NCBI GenBank assembly: GCA_017961325.1
Contig: JAGCXM010000015.1
Location: forward strand, 135,408 to 199,407
Direction of reading: 5' to 3'
Origin: a bacterium
GTDB taxonomy: Bacteria; UBP6; UBA1177
DNA: 64,000 nucleotides
The first letter of the stretch is position 1; each line of letters starts with the position of its first letter. Under the pieces are notes generated by a model, which was not told the DNA's origin, did not search any database, and saw only the letters and a program-made list of their open reading frames with translations. Made by a program: the position numbers and the translations under genes. Below, piece after piece: positions 43,702-52,402 of the stretch.

Positions 43702-44682
43702 TTAAAACCGCCACTCTTTCAAAACCGTCCCGCTTCCGTCAAGAGTATACAATTTTATATTGAAATTTTCCATAATTTTTTTAACGGATTCTTCATTTTT
43801 CAGTGCAACCGAAACTGCGGTCGCGGCAACATCGGCCGCGGTGGCATTTTTGGCAACGACCGTAACCGATTTCGCATCTTTGACAGGCTTACCCGTCTTA
43901 GGATTCATAATGTGCGAAAAAGTTTGACCTTCGATCACAAAAAAGCGCTCGTAATCTCCGCTTGTCGCAACGGCGCCGCATCCGGAGCCGAATTCCAATT
44001 TCTTCAATATTTCAGAATGATTATCAGGATTTTTTATTCCTATGCTCCACGGCTTTCCGGCCTTATTTCCGCAAATAAGCATGTCTCCGCCGTAGTTTAC
44101 GATGAAGTTCCCGACCCCGTATCTTTTCAGAATTTCTCCGGCTCTGTCGATGGCATATCCTTTCGCAACTCCGCCGAGATCGATTTTCACACCTTTTCCG
44201 GCAAACCTGATTTTGTTTCCGCTGCAGTCGGTTAAAACCTTGTCAGCACCTACGAAACGCTGTTTTTCCTCAATCGTTTTTTCGTCAGGGATCTTGTTCC
44301 CGTTGTTTTCCCAGAGAGCACCCGTACTTTTGTATGTTATGTCGAAAAAACCTCCGCTCATTTCACCGAATTTCAGGCTTTTTTCAATCAAATCACATAC
44401 TTGTTGCGGCACTTCTACATCTTTTTCGTGAGCTTCACGGTTCAGAATCGAAACAAAACTTGAATCTTTATAATAACTCAGCTCGTCTTCAACGGTTCCG
44501 GCGTCTCTTTTTACCGCTTCTTCGAGTGCTTCGTTTTTTTCACCGGTGTAAATCACCGAAAGAACCGTTCCCATTCCTGAAAAAGTGATTGAATTCAACT
44601 CGGTTTTATGTTCGCAAGCGCATAAAAAACTTATCATAAAGAGAAGAAAAACGAGTTTGAAGGCGCTTTTTTCTTCGTCCAT
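43702..44682 (-). CDS. apbE: FAD:protein FMN transferase (ApbE), lipoprotein
   Basis: ApbE attaches FMN from FAD to Thr or Ser of exported flavoproteins such as NqrC and RnfG. The lipoprotein signal ends in SFLCAC. Family motifs are FSGMGTVLSV, GGFFDITYKST, KIDLGGVAKGYAID, FIVNYGGDML, AVATSGDYERFF and SHIMNPKTGKPV, followed by ATAADVAATA. The ATG at 44682 is used; a GTG two codons upstream is an alternative, and neither has a strong ribosome site because bamA ends only 8 bp upstream. No target flavoprotein gene is in the window. Confidence 0.93.
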   Translation of the reverse strand: MDEEKSAFKLVFLLFMISFLCACEHKTELNSITFSGMGTVLSVIYTGEKNEALEEAVKRDAGTVEDELSYYKDSSFVSILNREAHEKDVEVPQQVCDLIEKSLKFGEMSGGFFDITYKSTGALWENNGNKIPDEKTIEEKQRFVGADKVLTDCSGNKIRFAGKGVKIDLGGVAKGYAIDRAGEILKRYGVGNFIVNYGGDMLICGNKAGKPWSIGIKNPDNHSEILKKLEFGSGCGAVATSGDYERFFVIEGQTFSHIMNPKTGKPVKDAKSVTVVAKNATAADVAATAVSVALKNEESVKKIMENFNIKLYTLDGSGTVLKEWRF

Positions 44683-44690
44683 TGCCACCG

Positions 44691-47024
44691 TCAGAATGAA
44701 TTTTTAATGTTGAATTCGAACTGGAATTTCGGATCGCCGGGTCTAGGAGTAAGCGGGAATCCCCATTCGAACGAAAGCGGCGCCATCGGAGTAACCCAGC
44801 GCAGACCGAATCCTGCGCTCCACAAGACGCCGAGCGGCAGATCATAGATATCGTTAGCCTTTGAATTTATGTAGAAAAGATGCTCGTCTTTCGCCCACGA
44901 GTTGCCCAAATCCACAAAGCCGATGACGCTGATTCTCATTGATTTGACAACCGGAATTTCAATCTCGTTGTTCATTATGAACTGCTTGTCACCGCCGATG
45001 ATGTATGGATAAGTCGAACTTGTCGGATCCTTTCCGTCGGTCGGGATGTTGTAGTCGGTATCAGGTCTGTCGTGGTTCGGTCCGATCGAATAGAACGGAT
45101 AGCCGCGGACGCTGTACATTCCGCCGAGTTTGAACCTCTCTGAATACGGAAGCGGCTTGTTCTGCAGGTGGATGTTGTAGCCGAGTTCGATATTCGTCCT
45201 GAAGATAACACCCAGGAAAAGCTCCTGATACCACCTGAAATTGAAATCAAGGTTGAGGATGTCCTCGTTGCTTCCCATCCAGCGCGGGAAATATTCCACT
45301 CCGCCGACTGCGTAAATACCTTTCGAAGCATACATTCTGTCGTTTCTCGTATCGACGGCAAGCCTGAAAGTGAGTCCTGATGAGAAGAAATCCCGGTAAA
45401 GATAGTTCATCTGATGCTCCGTCGCACCGTTGATATCGACTTTTTTGAGCCTGTATCCGATATACGTCCTCAGATATTTTGCAATAGGAATACCGAACGT
45501 TACGCTGAAACCGAAGCTGTTCTGGCTGTAATCGGCATAGTATTCGTAAATATCGGAATCGTAGTTGAGATAACGGTAATAAAACGAAATATTTGCAGAG
45601 ACATCGGAATCCACAAACCACGGCTCGTAAAAACTGAGGCTGACTTCGCGCCGCATTTTGCTGAGCTGACCAGCAAGGCTGAGGCTCTGCCCGTAACCCA
45701 GAAAGTTGTTCTGCTCGACTTTTGCATTGAGAAGGAAACTTTCAAATGACGAGAAACCTGCGCCGACATTGAATGTTCCGCTTTTGCGCTCTTTGACAGT
45801 AACAACAATTTTTGCCATATTCGGCGAAGAACCGTGAGTTACTTCGATTTTCACCTCATCGTAAAAACCGGTTCTTTTGAGGTTCATTTCACTTTCTTTC
45901 TGGCGTGAATAGCTGAAAAGATCACCTTCGTAAACTTCCATTTCGCGTCTTAAAACCTTGTCGCGCGTCCTTTCGTTGCCAGAAAAAGAAATTTCCTCGA
46001 TAAAACACTTCTCCCCTTTTCTGACTATGAAGTTCATGTCAACCGACTGTTTTCTGTCGTCAAGATGCCGGCCGGGCAGAATTTCGACAAACGGATATCC
46101 TTCGTTACCGTATATTTTTTTAATACGCTCGAAATCGTGAATAGTTTTGCTGTGTTGATACCATTCACCAGCTTTTTGCGTAAATTTCATCTTCGGCATT
46201 TTTCCGCTGTCTAACGGATCACCTTCAATCGAATATTCGCCGACTTTGTATCGTTTCCCCTCTTCAACGATGTAAGAAATGTAGATGTCGCGCTTGTCCT
46301 TCGAAATGGTTACGGTCGGTTTTGAAACCTTAACGTCGACAAAACCGTTTTCGTTGTAAAGATAGGTAATTGCCCCCATACTCTCTTCCAAAGCCGATTT
46401 CTTGTAACCGCCGTCGTTGACGAACGAAAACAGCCCGTCCTCCTGAACTGTCATGTATTTTTTCAGTTCAGCCTCTTCAAGATATTTGTTGCCGACAATC
46501 GTCACTTTCTTGACGCGGCTTTTCTTGCCTTCCGAAATCTTGAAATCGATGCTGACTTCCTGCTTTTCCTTATCGTGCACGATATCGGCGTCAATCGTTG
46601 CAGAAAGAAAGCCTTTATCATGATAAAGACCTAAAATCGCTGAAGTATTTTTTGAAATTTTGTTCATGTCGAGAAGTTCGTTCTTCTTGACGGTCACAAC
46701 CTCCTTGATGTCGTCGTTATCGATTTTTTTGTTTCCCGAAAACTTGACGGAACGGATTATCGGAAATTCCACGACTTTGAACTTCAAAAGATGTTTCGAG
46801 TCATCGTAAAAAACCGAGATATCTTCAAAAATCTCGATTTCTATGATTTTTTCAAGGATTTCGTTGATTTCCTTCTCGCTGTAATCTCTTTTTTCCTTGA
46901 AATACTGCGTCACTATCGACTGTTCCGTCCTGACCGTTCCTTCAACTGCGACATCATCGACCTGAAGCGCTGTCATAGGCAGAAGCAGCAGAAAAACGAG
47001 TCCGAAAACCAAAAATTTATTCAT
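44691..47024 (-). CDS. bamA: Outer membrane protein assembly factor BamA
   Basis: BamA inserts beta-barrel proteins into the outer membrane. The signal peptide MNKFLVFGLVFLLLLPMTA leads into five POTRA domains (for example VKFSGNKKIDNDDIKEVVTV, SFSGNERTRDKVLRREMEV). A C-terminal 16-strand barrel follows. The L6 motif is present as YSVRGYPFYSIGP near residue 637, and the protein ends in FQFEFNIKNSF with the usual terminal Phe. Length 777 residues. The start overlaps lolD by ATGA. Confidence 0.93.
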   Translation of the reverse strand: MNKFLVFGLVFLLLLPMTALQVDDVAVEGTVRTEQSIVTQYFKEKRDYSEKEINEILEKIIEIEIFEDISVFYDDSKHLLKFKVVEFPIIRSVKFSGNKKIDNDDIKEVVTVKKNELLDMNKISKNTSAILGLYHDKGFLSATIDADIVHDKEKQEVSIDFKISEGKKSRVKKVTIVGNKYLEEAELKKYMTVQEDGLFSFVNDGGYKKSALEESMGAITYLYNENGFVDVKVSKPTVTISKDKRDIYISYIVEEGKRYKVGEYSIEGDPLDSGKMPKMKFTQKAGEWYQHSKTIHDFERIKKIYGNEGYPFVEILPGRHLDDRKQSVDMNFIVRKGEKCFIEEISFSGNERTRDKVLRREMEVYEGDLFSYSRQKESEMNLKRTGFYDEVKIEVTHGSSPNMAKIVVTVKERKSGTFNVGAGFSSFESFLLNAKVEQNNFLGYGQSLSLAGQLSKMRREVSLSFYEPWFVDSDVSANISFYYRYLNYDSDIYEYYADYSQNSFGFSVTFGIPIAKYLRTYIGYRLKKVDINGATEHQMNYLYRDFFSSGLTFRLAVDTRNDRMYASKGIYAVGGVEYFPRWMGSNEDILNLDFNFRWYQELFLGVIFRTNIELGYNIHLQNKPLPYSERFKLGGMYSVRGYPFYSIGPNHDRPDTDYNIPTDGKDPTSSTYPYIIGGDKQFIMNNEIEIPVVKSMRISVIGFVDLGNSWAKDEHLFYINSKANDIYDLPLGVLWSAGFGLRWVTPMAPLSFEWGFPLTPRPGDPKFQFEFNIKNSF

Positions 47025-47725
47025 AAACCCAAGACTACTCCTTCATTTATTTCAATAACCCTTCCCATCTCCGCAGCAAAATCACGGTTGTGCGTAACGA
47101 AAAGGGTCGTCAAATTTCTTTCCTCCGCAACGGAAAGAATGAGTGCTATTATCATTTTTCCGGTATCGTTGTCCAGATTTCCCGTCGGTTCATCCATCAA
47201 AAGCAGCGAAGGGCTTGTTATAAGAGCTCTCGCGATTGCGACACGCTGCTGCTCACCGCCAGAAAGTTCGGCAGGTTTGTGGTTCAGACGGTGCGCCAGT
47301 CCGACCCGTTCTAGCATGTTTTCCGCCCTTTCGAAAGATCCCTTTTTCGAATGTGTCAGCATTAGCGGAATCGCCGCGTTTTCGAGAGCGGTAAATTCCG
47401 GCAGAAGATGGTGGAACTGAAAGACTATTCCTATTTCGCGGTTCCTGAAGGCACTCAGTTTAGCATCTGAAAAAGTTGCCGGATCTTCGCCCTTGAGCAG
47501 CATTTTTCCGCTGTCAGGCCTTTCCAAGGTGGCCATAATATTGAGCAAAGTCGATTTTCCGGAACCGCTTTTGCCGGTAAGTGAAAGGCGTTCGCCCTCC
47601 TTCATTTCAAGGTTGACCCCGCGCAGGACATCGATTCTGTGTCCTTCGACGAAATAGGATTTTTTTATGTTTTCCAAAGTAAGAATTGCAGGCGAGCCGC
47701 CCGCGCTCCGACAATTTTCACTCAT
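47021..47725 (-). CDS. lolD: Lipoprotein-releasing ABC transporter ATPase LolD
   Basis: The 234-residue ATPase has Walker A GKSGSGKSTLLN, Q-loop region IVFQFHHLLPEFTALEN, signature LSGGEQQRVAIARAL, Walker B LLLMDEPTGNLD and switch His in FVTHN. The order is that of the LolD/MacB family. It starts inside the last 8 bases of the permease gene upstream. With that LolC/E-type permease it should extract lipoproteins for transfer to the outer membrane, consistent with the many lipoproteins here. Confidence 0.93.
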   Translation of the reverse strand: MSENCRSAGGSPAILTLENIKKSYFVEGHRIDVLRGVNLEMKEGERLSLTGKSGSGKSTLLNIMATLERPDSGKMLLKGEDPATFSDAKLSAFRNREIGIVFQFHHLLPEFTALENAAIPLMLTHSKKGSFERAENMLERVGLAHRLNHKPAELSGGEQQRVAIARALITSPSLLLMDEPTGNLDNDTGKMIIALILSVAEERNLTTLFVTHNRDFAAEMGRVIEINEGVVLGL

Positions 47726-49016
47726 GTCTCAGCCCCTCGACCGGAGTTATTCCGGAAGCTTTTATACTCGGATAAAGCGTCGCCGCAACAGAAATCAGCA
47801 GAGTCGCAGCAATTACCGCCGCAAAAGTTTCAAACGAAATTCTCACGGGCAGCGTGTCGAAAAAATAAATCTCCTTGCTTATCGAAAAATGAATCTGCTT
47901 AAGCACGAAACAAATTGCTATCGCCGCAACCGAGCCGACAAGGGTTCCCAAAAAACCGATTATGAAGCCGTCAAGCATGAAAATCCCTCTGATTACACGT
48001 TTTTTCGCACCTATAGAACGAAGAATGGAAACTTCGCGCGTCTTGTCGATCACCAGCATGATCAGCGTCGTTATTATTCCGAACGAAGCGACTACGGCGA
48101 TAAAAACAAGGATTATGAACATTATCAGTTTTTGAAGATTAAAGAATTTGAAAGTCGTTTTGTGAAGGTCGCGCCAATCCTGAACCGCAAAAGGGAATCC
48201 GCCGACGCGTTCCATTATGACATCTTTAAAATCCAGTATTTTTCCCGGATTATCAACTTTTATCGAAACAAAGCTGACGTTTTTTCCTATTCCGAGCAGT
48301 TTCTGTATTTCGTCGATTCCGGCATAAACATAGCGCGAATCATAGTCATACATCCCGGATTCAAAAATTCCGGCCACGACCAGATTTCCTCCGACCGGAG
48401 CAGCATCGTCACCCTGCAAGTTCTTTCCGCCGGAAGTTACGAGAGAAATCAGCGAGCCGGGCTTGACCTGAAGTTTTTTTGCAAGATCACTGCCTAAAAT
48501 AACGGGCAAAATATGAGGCTTTTCTTCCAGAAAATCGTCCAAGTCACCGTTTTTTGAAAGATTCTGCCCGACATATCTGCATTTTTCCTTCAAATTCAGA
48601 CAGTTGTAGTCACCTTCTTTTACAAGTTGCGACAAGTCCGCGATTTTTTTATAACCTTCAGGCTCTATCCCATCAACGAACGCGGTTGCAAGCCCTTTTT
48701 CAGACATTAAAAGCACTTCTTTGAAAACGACCGGAGTTGAGCCCAAAACACCAGGAATCGTTGAAAGAATCTTTCCGGTTTCTTCGTAAGTGTCATAATT
48801 GCCGATCAGTTTGTACACGTTCGCGTGGGTCGTGTAGCGAAGAACGACTTTTTCGGTTTCATCGATAAGACCGTCCATCACCGAAAGAACGATTATCAGC
48901 GTCGCCACTCCGAGCGAAAGTCCCAGAATTGAAATCAGCGACATCAGGGAAAGCGTATGTTTCCGGTGACTTTGAGTGAAATATCTGAAAGCGATAAATC
49001 TGACAAATTCGCTCAT
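47718..49016 (-). CDS. lolC: Lipoprotein-releasing ABC transporter permease LolC/LolE
   Basis: The N-terminus FIAFRYFTQSHRKHTLSLMS is typical of LolC/E. One membrane span (LGVATLIIVLSVMDGL) is followed by a large periplasmic MacB-like domain. Three C-terminal spans include VVASFGIITTLIMLVID, then REVSILRSIGAKKRVIRGIF and the closing LYPSIKASGITPVEGLRHE. Only one permease gene is present, so a LolF-like homodimer is likely. The ATG has GAAAGG nearby. The gene starts ~60 bp after the CDP-alcohol transferase gene. Confidence 0.92.
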   Translation of the reverse strand: MSEFVRFIAFRYFTQSHRKHTLSLMSLISILGLSLGVATLIIVLSVMDGLIDETEKVVLRYTTHANVYKLIGNYDTYEETGKILSTIPGVLGSTPVVFKEVLLMSEKGLATAFVDGIEPEGYKKIADLSQLVKEGDYNCLNLKEKCRYVGQNLSKNGDLDDFLEEKPHILPVILGSDLAKKLQVKPGSLISLVTSGGKNLQGDDAAPVGGNLVVAGIFESGMYDYDSRYVYAGIDEIQKLLGIGKNVSFVSIKVDNPGKILDFKDVIMERVGGFPFAVQDWRDLHKTTFKFFNLQKLIMFIILVFIAVVASFGIITTLIMLVIDKTREVSILRSIGAKKRVIRGIFMLDGFIIGFLGTLVGSVAAIAICFVLKQIHFSISKEIYFFDTLPVRISFETFAAVIAATLLISVAATLYPSIKASGITPVEGLRHE

Positions 49017-49076
49017 CGAAAGCCTTTTTCCGCAAATTCAAAAAGTTCAAAACCGAAAAACGATTTCAAGCGCCTG

Positions 49077-49886
49077 CTACTCGGCCTTCTTCGGAATTTT
49101 TGCGACTTCGCGTTCCTTTTTGAGAACTTTTACTGAAAAAATAATCGGAACGACAATTATCCCGCACAGGATCAAACCGCTGTCCATGCGCGTAAAAATC
49201 CAATATTTCTCAGTAATCAAAGCCAAACCTGCCCAGAAGAATATGTCAACTTCATTCATTTTGAAAATCGAAAAAATCGCCTCGAAGAACCATTTTATCC
49301 AGTCGGAGAATTTGCGCTGCGGCGGAGTCGACCAAACCGGACATCTGTCCATTGACGCACCGAATTCTTCAAGAGTTCCCTTGCGGTAATTTTCTATGAT
49401 TTTAAGATCAAGAATGACTCTTTCGCTTACCCATTTAGTGTAACCGATAACGTATGTCGCAGTTGAAGCAAAAAGCGGAAGCAGCAAATCCACAGGTTCT
49501 TTCGTTACGTCATAAGCCCTGAATCCTATCGCCCAGAACATTATGATCATTGCAATAGAATCCGAAATTTTGTCGAAGAAAAAACCGAATTTTGTCGGAC
49601 AGTTTTTAAAACGCGAAACCGTTCCGTCCATATTGTCGAGAACAAATCCCAAATTGAGCAGAATTGCGCCTATTACCCCGCCGGAATAGGTTCTGTCGAA
49701 AAAAACATATGCGGCTCCGATGACTTTCACAATAAAGCTGAGAGCTGTGATTACGTTGGGAGTCACCCATTTTTGTTCAACAATCGGCAGCAAAAACAAA
49801 ATCGCCAGCGGACGGGCGAAAAGCATTGCCCAGAAATCCTTAGACTGAAAGTTTCTAAGTTTCATCCAGCGATCTTTAAGCTTCAT
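49077..49886 (-). CDS. CDP-alcohol phosphatidyltransferase family membrane protein
   Basis: The family motif is visible as DNMDGTVSRFKNCPTKFG, then FFDKISDS, matching D-x2-DG-x2-(A/S)R-x8-G-x3-D-x3-D with Ser in place of Ala. Several spans surround it (LAILFLLPIVEQKWV, VIGAILLNLGFVL, ALITEKYWIF, IILCGIIVVPIIF). The enzyme should move a phosphatidyl group or make a phosphoalcohol lipid from a CDP-activated donor; acceptor identity (glycerol-P, inositol-P, other) cannot be told. AGG precedes the ATG. It leads toward the Lol/Bam gene run. Confidence 0.85.
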   Translation of the reverse strand: MKLKDRWMKLRNFQSKDFWAMLFARPLAILFLLPIVEQKWVTPNVITALSFIVKVIGAAYVFFDRTYSGGVIGAILLNLGFVLDNMDGTVSRFKNCPTKFGFFFDKISDSIAMIIMFWAIGFRAYDVTKEPVDLLLPLFASTATYVIGYTKWVSERVILDLKIIENYRKGTLEEFGASMDRCPVWSTPPQRKFSDWIKWFFEAIFSIFKMNEVDIFFWAGLALITEKYWIFTRMDSGLILCGIIVVPIIFSVKVLKKEREVAKIPKKAE

Positions 49887-49959
49887 TTAAACCTCCCGAA
49901 ATAATTGACGAATATTTTGATTTTATTGAACATTTTGTTCAGATTAAAGCCATGAACCG

Positions 49960-50412
49960 TTAAAACGGCAGCTCGTCGTCATCGTTGTCGAACTTCGGAG
50001 CATTCCCCTGCGACTGCTGCGGCTGGTCAGCGTCTTTCTGGGTATTCTGATAGGTTCTTTCGGGCTGAGATTGGAAATTTGAATCTCTCGGATCAAGGAA
50101 ATTCAGCGAATTTGCAACAATTTCAAAGACATTTCTTTCGTTGCCGTCCTTATCCTGATAAGTCCTCGACTGAATTTTTCCGTCAACAAAGACAAGCGAC
50201 CCTTTTTTGAGAAATTTCGAAGCGTTTTCAGCCTGATTCCCGAAAACTACTATACGATGCCACTCAGTTTTTTCTTCGAAATTATCGCCTTTCCTGATCC
50301 TTTCGGAAGTTGCAATTGAAAAATTGCAAATCGGCGTGTTGTTTGACGAATATCTGATTTCCGGATCTCTTCCCAAACGTCCGATCAGCATAACTTTGTT
50401 CAATCCGCTCAT
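49960..50412 (-). CDS. ssb: Single-stranded DNA-binding protein
   Basis: SSB coats single-stranded DNA during replication and repair. The OB fold begins LNKVMLIGRLGRDPEIRYSS, then has TEWHRIVVFGNQAENASKFL and VFVDGKIQSRTYQDKDG. A Gln/Pro-rich linker leads to the acidic tip DDDELPF, the standard partner-binding tail. Length 150 residues. AGGAGG precedes the ATG. It lies 30 bp downstream of purN. Confidence 0.96.
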   Translation of the reverse strand: MSGLNKVMLIGRLGRDPEIRYSSNNTPICNFSIATSERIRKGDNFEEKTEWHRIVVFGNQAENASKFLKKGSLVFVDGKIQSRTYQDKDGNERNVFEIVANSLNFLDPRDSNFQSQPERTYQNTQKDADQPQQSQGNAPKFDNDDDELPF

Positions 50413-50441
50413 TTTTTCCTCCTAAAATAAATTTCTATTTT

Positions 50442-51050
50442 CTATCTGCCAACCAAAACATATCTGCCGTTTATGGAATAATTTCCACAGCTTACAATCG
50501 AGATTGCCCTTGAAAGAAGAATGTGTTCCTGCTCTAAAATACGTGCCTTGAATGTTTCGTTCGTGTCATCATCCTGTCTGAACACCGGCTGCTGCAGGAT
50601 TATCGGACCGCCGTCAAGGGTTTCGTCAACAAAATGAACTGTACAGCCGGAAACCTTTACGCCGTAGTCGAAAGCCTGCCCCTGAGCGTCGACTCCTTTG
50701 AATGAAGGAAGAAGCGACGGATGGATATTTATGATTTTTCCCTCGTATCCAGAAAGAAAAGTCGTTCCCAGCACTTTCATGAAACCGGCCAGAACTATAA
50801 GTTTCGTCCCGAAAGGACTGACTGCTTCAAGCAGACGAGTTTCGTAATCTTCTTTAGCCTCATCCTTCTTTTTAGGCAAAATTATTGTCTTTATCCCGAA
50901 TTTTTCAGCTTTTTCAAGCCCGGGCGCATTCTTTTTGTCCGAAAGGACAAAACTGATTTCATCAACGCCGGTGAGCCTGTTTTCAAAAAAATTACGGCAT
51001 ATAGCCGCCATATTCGTTCCAGTTCCCGAAATGAAAATCCCGATTTTCAT
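50442..51050 (-). CDS. purN: Phosphoribosylglycinamide formyltransferase
   Basis: PurN adds a formyl group to GAR in purine synthesis, using 10-formyl-tetrahydrofolate. The start MKIGIFISGTGTNMAAIC carries the nucleotide loop. LAGFMKVLG, INIHPSLLPSFKG, the conserved HFVDETLDGGPIILQQ and DDTNETFKARILEQEH follow in order. At 202 residues it has normal length. The ATG is in frame at 51050 with only a weak GGTAAG site. It is the last clearly housekeeping gene before the decayed toxin locus. Confidence 0.95.
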   Translation of the reverse strand: MKIGIFISGTGTNMAAICRNFFENRLTGVDEISFVLSDKKNAPGLEKAEKFGIKTIILPKKKDEAKEDYETRLLEAVSPFGTKLIVLAGFMKVLGTTFLSGYEGKIINIHPSLLPSFKGVDAQGQAFDYGVKVSGCTVHFVDETLDGGPIILQQPVFRQDDDTNETFKARILEQEHILLSRAISIVSCGNYSINGRYVLVGR

Positions 51051-51385
51051 ATTGCTTACCTTCGCAAAAACCTAAATATCAAGAAAAATCCGAAAAACGC
51101 CGAATATTATACTTATAATAAATTTTTTGTAAACAAAATGTTAAAAAATGCCGATTGGAATTAATTTTATTTTCCGGTTTTGCAATTTGAAATTCTAAAA
51201 AAAACGGCCGGCCATTGATGTTCGCAATTAAACCCTAAATTTTTCTGCGATACCAGAAGGATAAAATTTTAAAATAATATCTTTTAGGGTATAATTCTTG
51301 CGTTTTGTCGGTTTTTCTACTCAGAAGGGCGCCCGAAATGTTGTCTTGTGGTTAATTTATACCCTTCAGTTATCGATGGTGTGCT
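51051..51385. other. 335-bp intergenic region upstream of the hip remnant
   Basis: This region contains no credible gene. Its left part should hold the purN promoter. Its right part has a TATAAT at 51290-51295 and three copies of an AGGGT-type box described separately. The AT-rich sequence shows no clear terminator hairpin. Confidence 0.5.
51232..51365 (+). promoter_or_regulatory. Possible hip operator boxes and promoter
   Basis: ACCCTAAA at 51232-51239 is the reverse complement of TTTAGGGT at 51283-51290. AGGGTATA at 51286-51293 is the reverse complement of TATACCCT at 51358-51365. The middle box overlaps TATAAT at 51290-51295. Spaced inverted boxes around a promoter are the usual layout for HipB autorepression, but the link is inference. 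Confidence 0.35.
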
Positions 51386-51593
51386 ATGGAAACGATTTCG
51401 GAATTTTTTAAAAGAAAAAAGAAAGGAGACGGAACTCACCCATGAAGAGTTTGCCCTGCGCTCAGGCTTGGGCTGCGCTTTGTCCGCAAGCTTGAGCCGC
51501 ACGGATAAAGTGAATCAGGCATTGTAGATGTTCGCCTGTTGTCTTGGTGTGGTCAGGGTCAAGCGGTCAACCAATGAAGAAGATAATAAATGA
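51386..51593 (+). pseudogene. hipB: hipB-like antitoxin remnant
   Basis: Pieces of a HipB/Y4mF-type helix-turn-helix antitoxin appear in order but in changing frames. METISEFFKRKKK (from 51386) is followed, +1 frame, by TELTHEEFALRSGLG, then in another frame by LRFVRKLEPHG. After that the frame returns for TDKVNQAL, a TAG stop, and MFACCLGVVRVK. Intact relatives have the same blocks as one chain (lTqEEfAlRsGlglrfvreLE, then DKVNQaL). At least two frameshifts and one stop make it non-functional. Its final TGA overlaps the ATG of the next remnant, preserving the operon junction. Confidence 0.75.
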
Positions 51594-51823
51594 GTAGATT
51601 CCGTCGAGGAACAGTTTTTCTCAGGATAAAAAACGGGTGTGATCTCGGGGCAGAGGCAGGATATGAATTTGTCTATGACAAAGAATTCCTTGAAAATCCG
51701 GATTCTCATACTGTAAGCCTGCCACTTCCGCTTAAAAGGGAAGCCTGTTTTTCAAAGACGCTTTTTCCTTTTTTCGACGGACTTATTCCCGATGGATGGC
51801 TTCAGATACAAGGGTTCTTATGA
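51590..51823 (+). pseudogene. HipA N-terminal subdomain (HipS-like) remnant
   Basis: This 77-codon frame still reads as the N-terminal HipA subdomain: GYEFVYDKEFLENPDSHTVS, then LPLPLKREACFSKTLFPFFDG and LIPDGWL. In hipBST-type loci this subdomain is a separate protein, HipS. After DGWL the sequence turns unrelated (QIQGFL) and stops, so the ~30-residue end expected for HipS is missing. It could be a truncated HipS or the broken front of a full HipA. Confidence 0.7.
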
Positions 51824-52268
51824 ACAAGTGCGGCAAAATTATTTCAAAATATTTTGCAATGCCGGTTGAGGACAAAAGCGATTTTTTCAACCACCTGTTT
51901 TTTTGTTTTATAATCGGTAATAACGACATGCATTTGAAAAACCTTTAACTGATCGAGACCGATAATTCTGTTTTTGTGCTCTCTGCCGCTTACTATCTTG
52001 TTTCTGTCCAGATCGTCAATCCGGCAGATACCGAAGAGACGGCTTTAAACCTGAACGGAAAAAAGAGGAACCTTAAAAAAGCGACTTTTTGCGGCTTGCG
52101 GAAAATCTGGGTCTCAACGGAAAAGCTGCATGCAGGATGATTGAACGGAGTGTTGAAGTCGCTAAGAGGATCGACCGTGATTTCGTCGAGTATTTTTTGG
52201 AAGATTTGACAGAGCCGTTTTTTGATCTGGTTCAAAAACGATGTTCCGTGCTGGGTAGTGAAAAGTAG
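51820..52268 (+). pseudogene. HipA/HipT kinase C-terminal remnant
   Basis: The frame from the ATG at 51820 reads CGKIISKYFAMP, then FFNHLFFCFIIGNNDMHLKN, a TAA stop, LIETDNSVFVLSAAYYLVSV, and TEETALNLNGKKRNLKKATF. A frameshift near 52087 is needed to continue with LRLAENLGLNGKAACRMIE and end at EPFFDLVQKRC. These are the catalytic-loop and C-terminal blocks of HipA-family Ser/Thr kinases. The metal-binding Asp of the usual AYDLV motif is Tyr (AYYLV). The ~150 residues with the ATP-binding lobe are deleted between this and the preceding remnant. Confidence 0.75.
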
Positions 52269-52368
52269 TCTTTTTCGGTCCGGAAAAATATTGAAAAGTC
52301 GGTTTTTTCGGTCAAAAAATATATTGAAAAGTAGTCTTTTTTGCTCTGAAAAAATATTGAAAAGTCGG
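52259..52368. repeat. 33-bp direct tandem repeat, about 3.3 copies
   Basis: Copies run 52259-52291, 52292-52324 and 52325-52357, followed by a partial copy from 52358. Each starts TGAAAAGT and ends in an A-rich AAAATAT-like stretch. Copies 1 and 3 share GTAGTCTTTTT while copies 2 and 4 share GTCGG, hinting at an older 66-bp unit. It begins at the last codons of the HipT remnant. Confidence 0.85.
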
Positions 52369-52402
52369 AAAGTGTCTATTTCTCGATGTTTTTTTGAGAG
52401 CC

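Noticed and set aside
52259-52368. CRISPR array
   Set aside because: The 33-bp units are directly adjacent with no spacers, and no cas gene is nearby.
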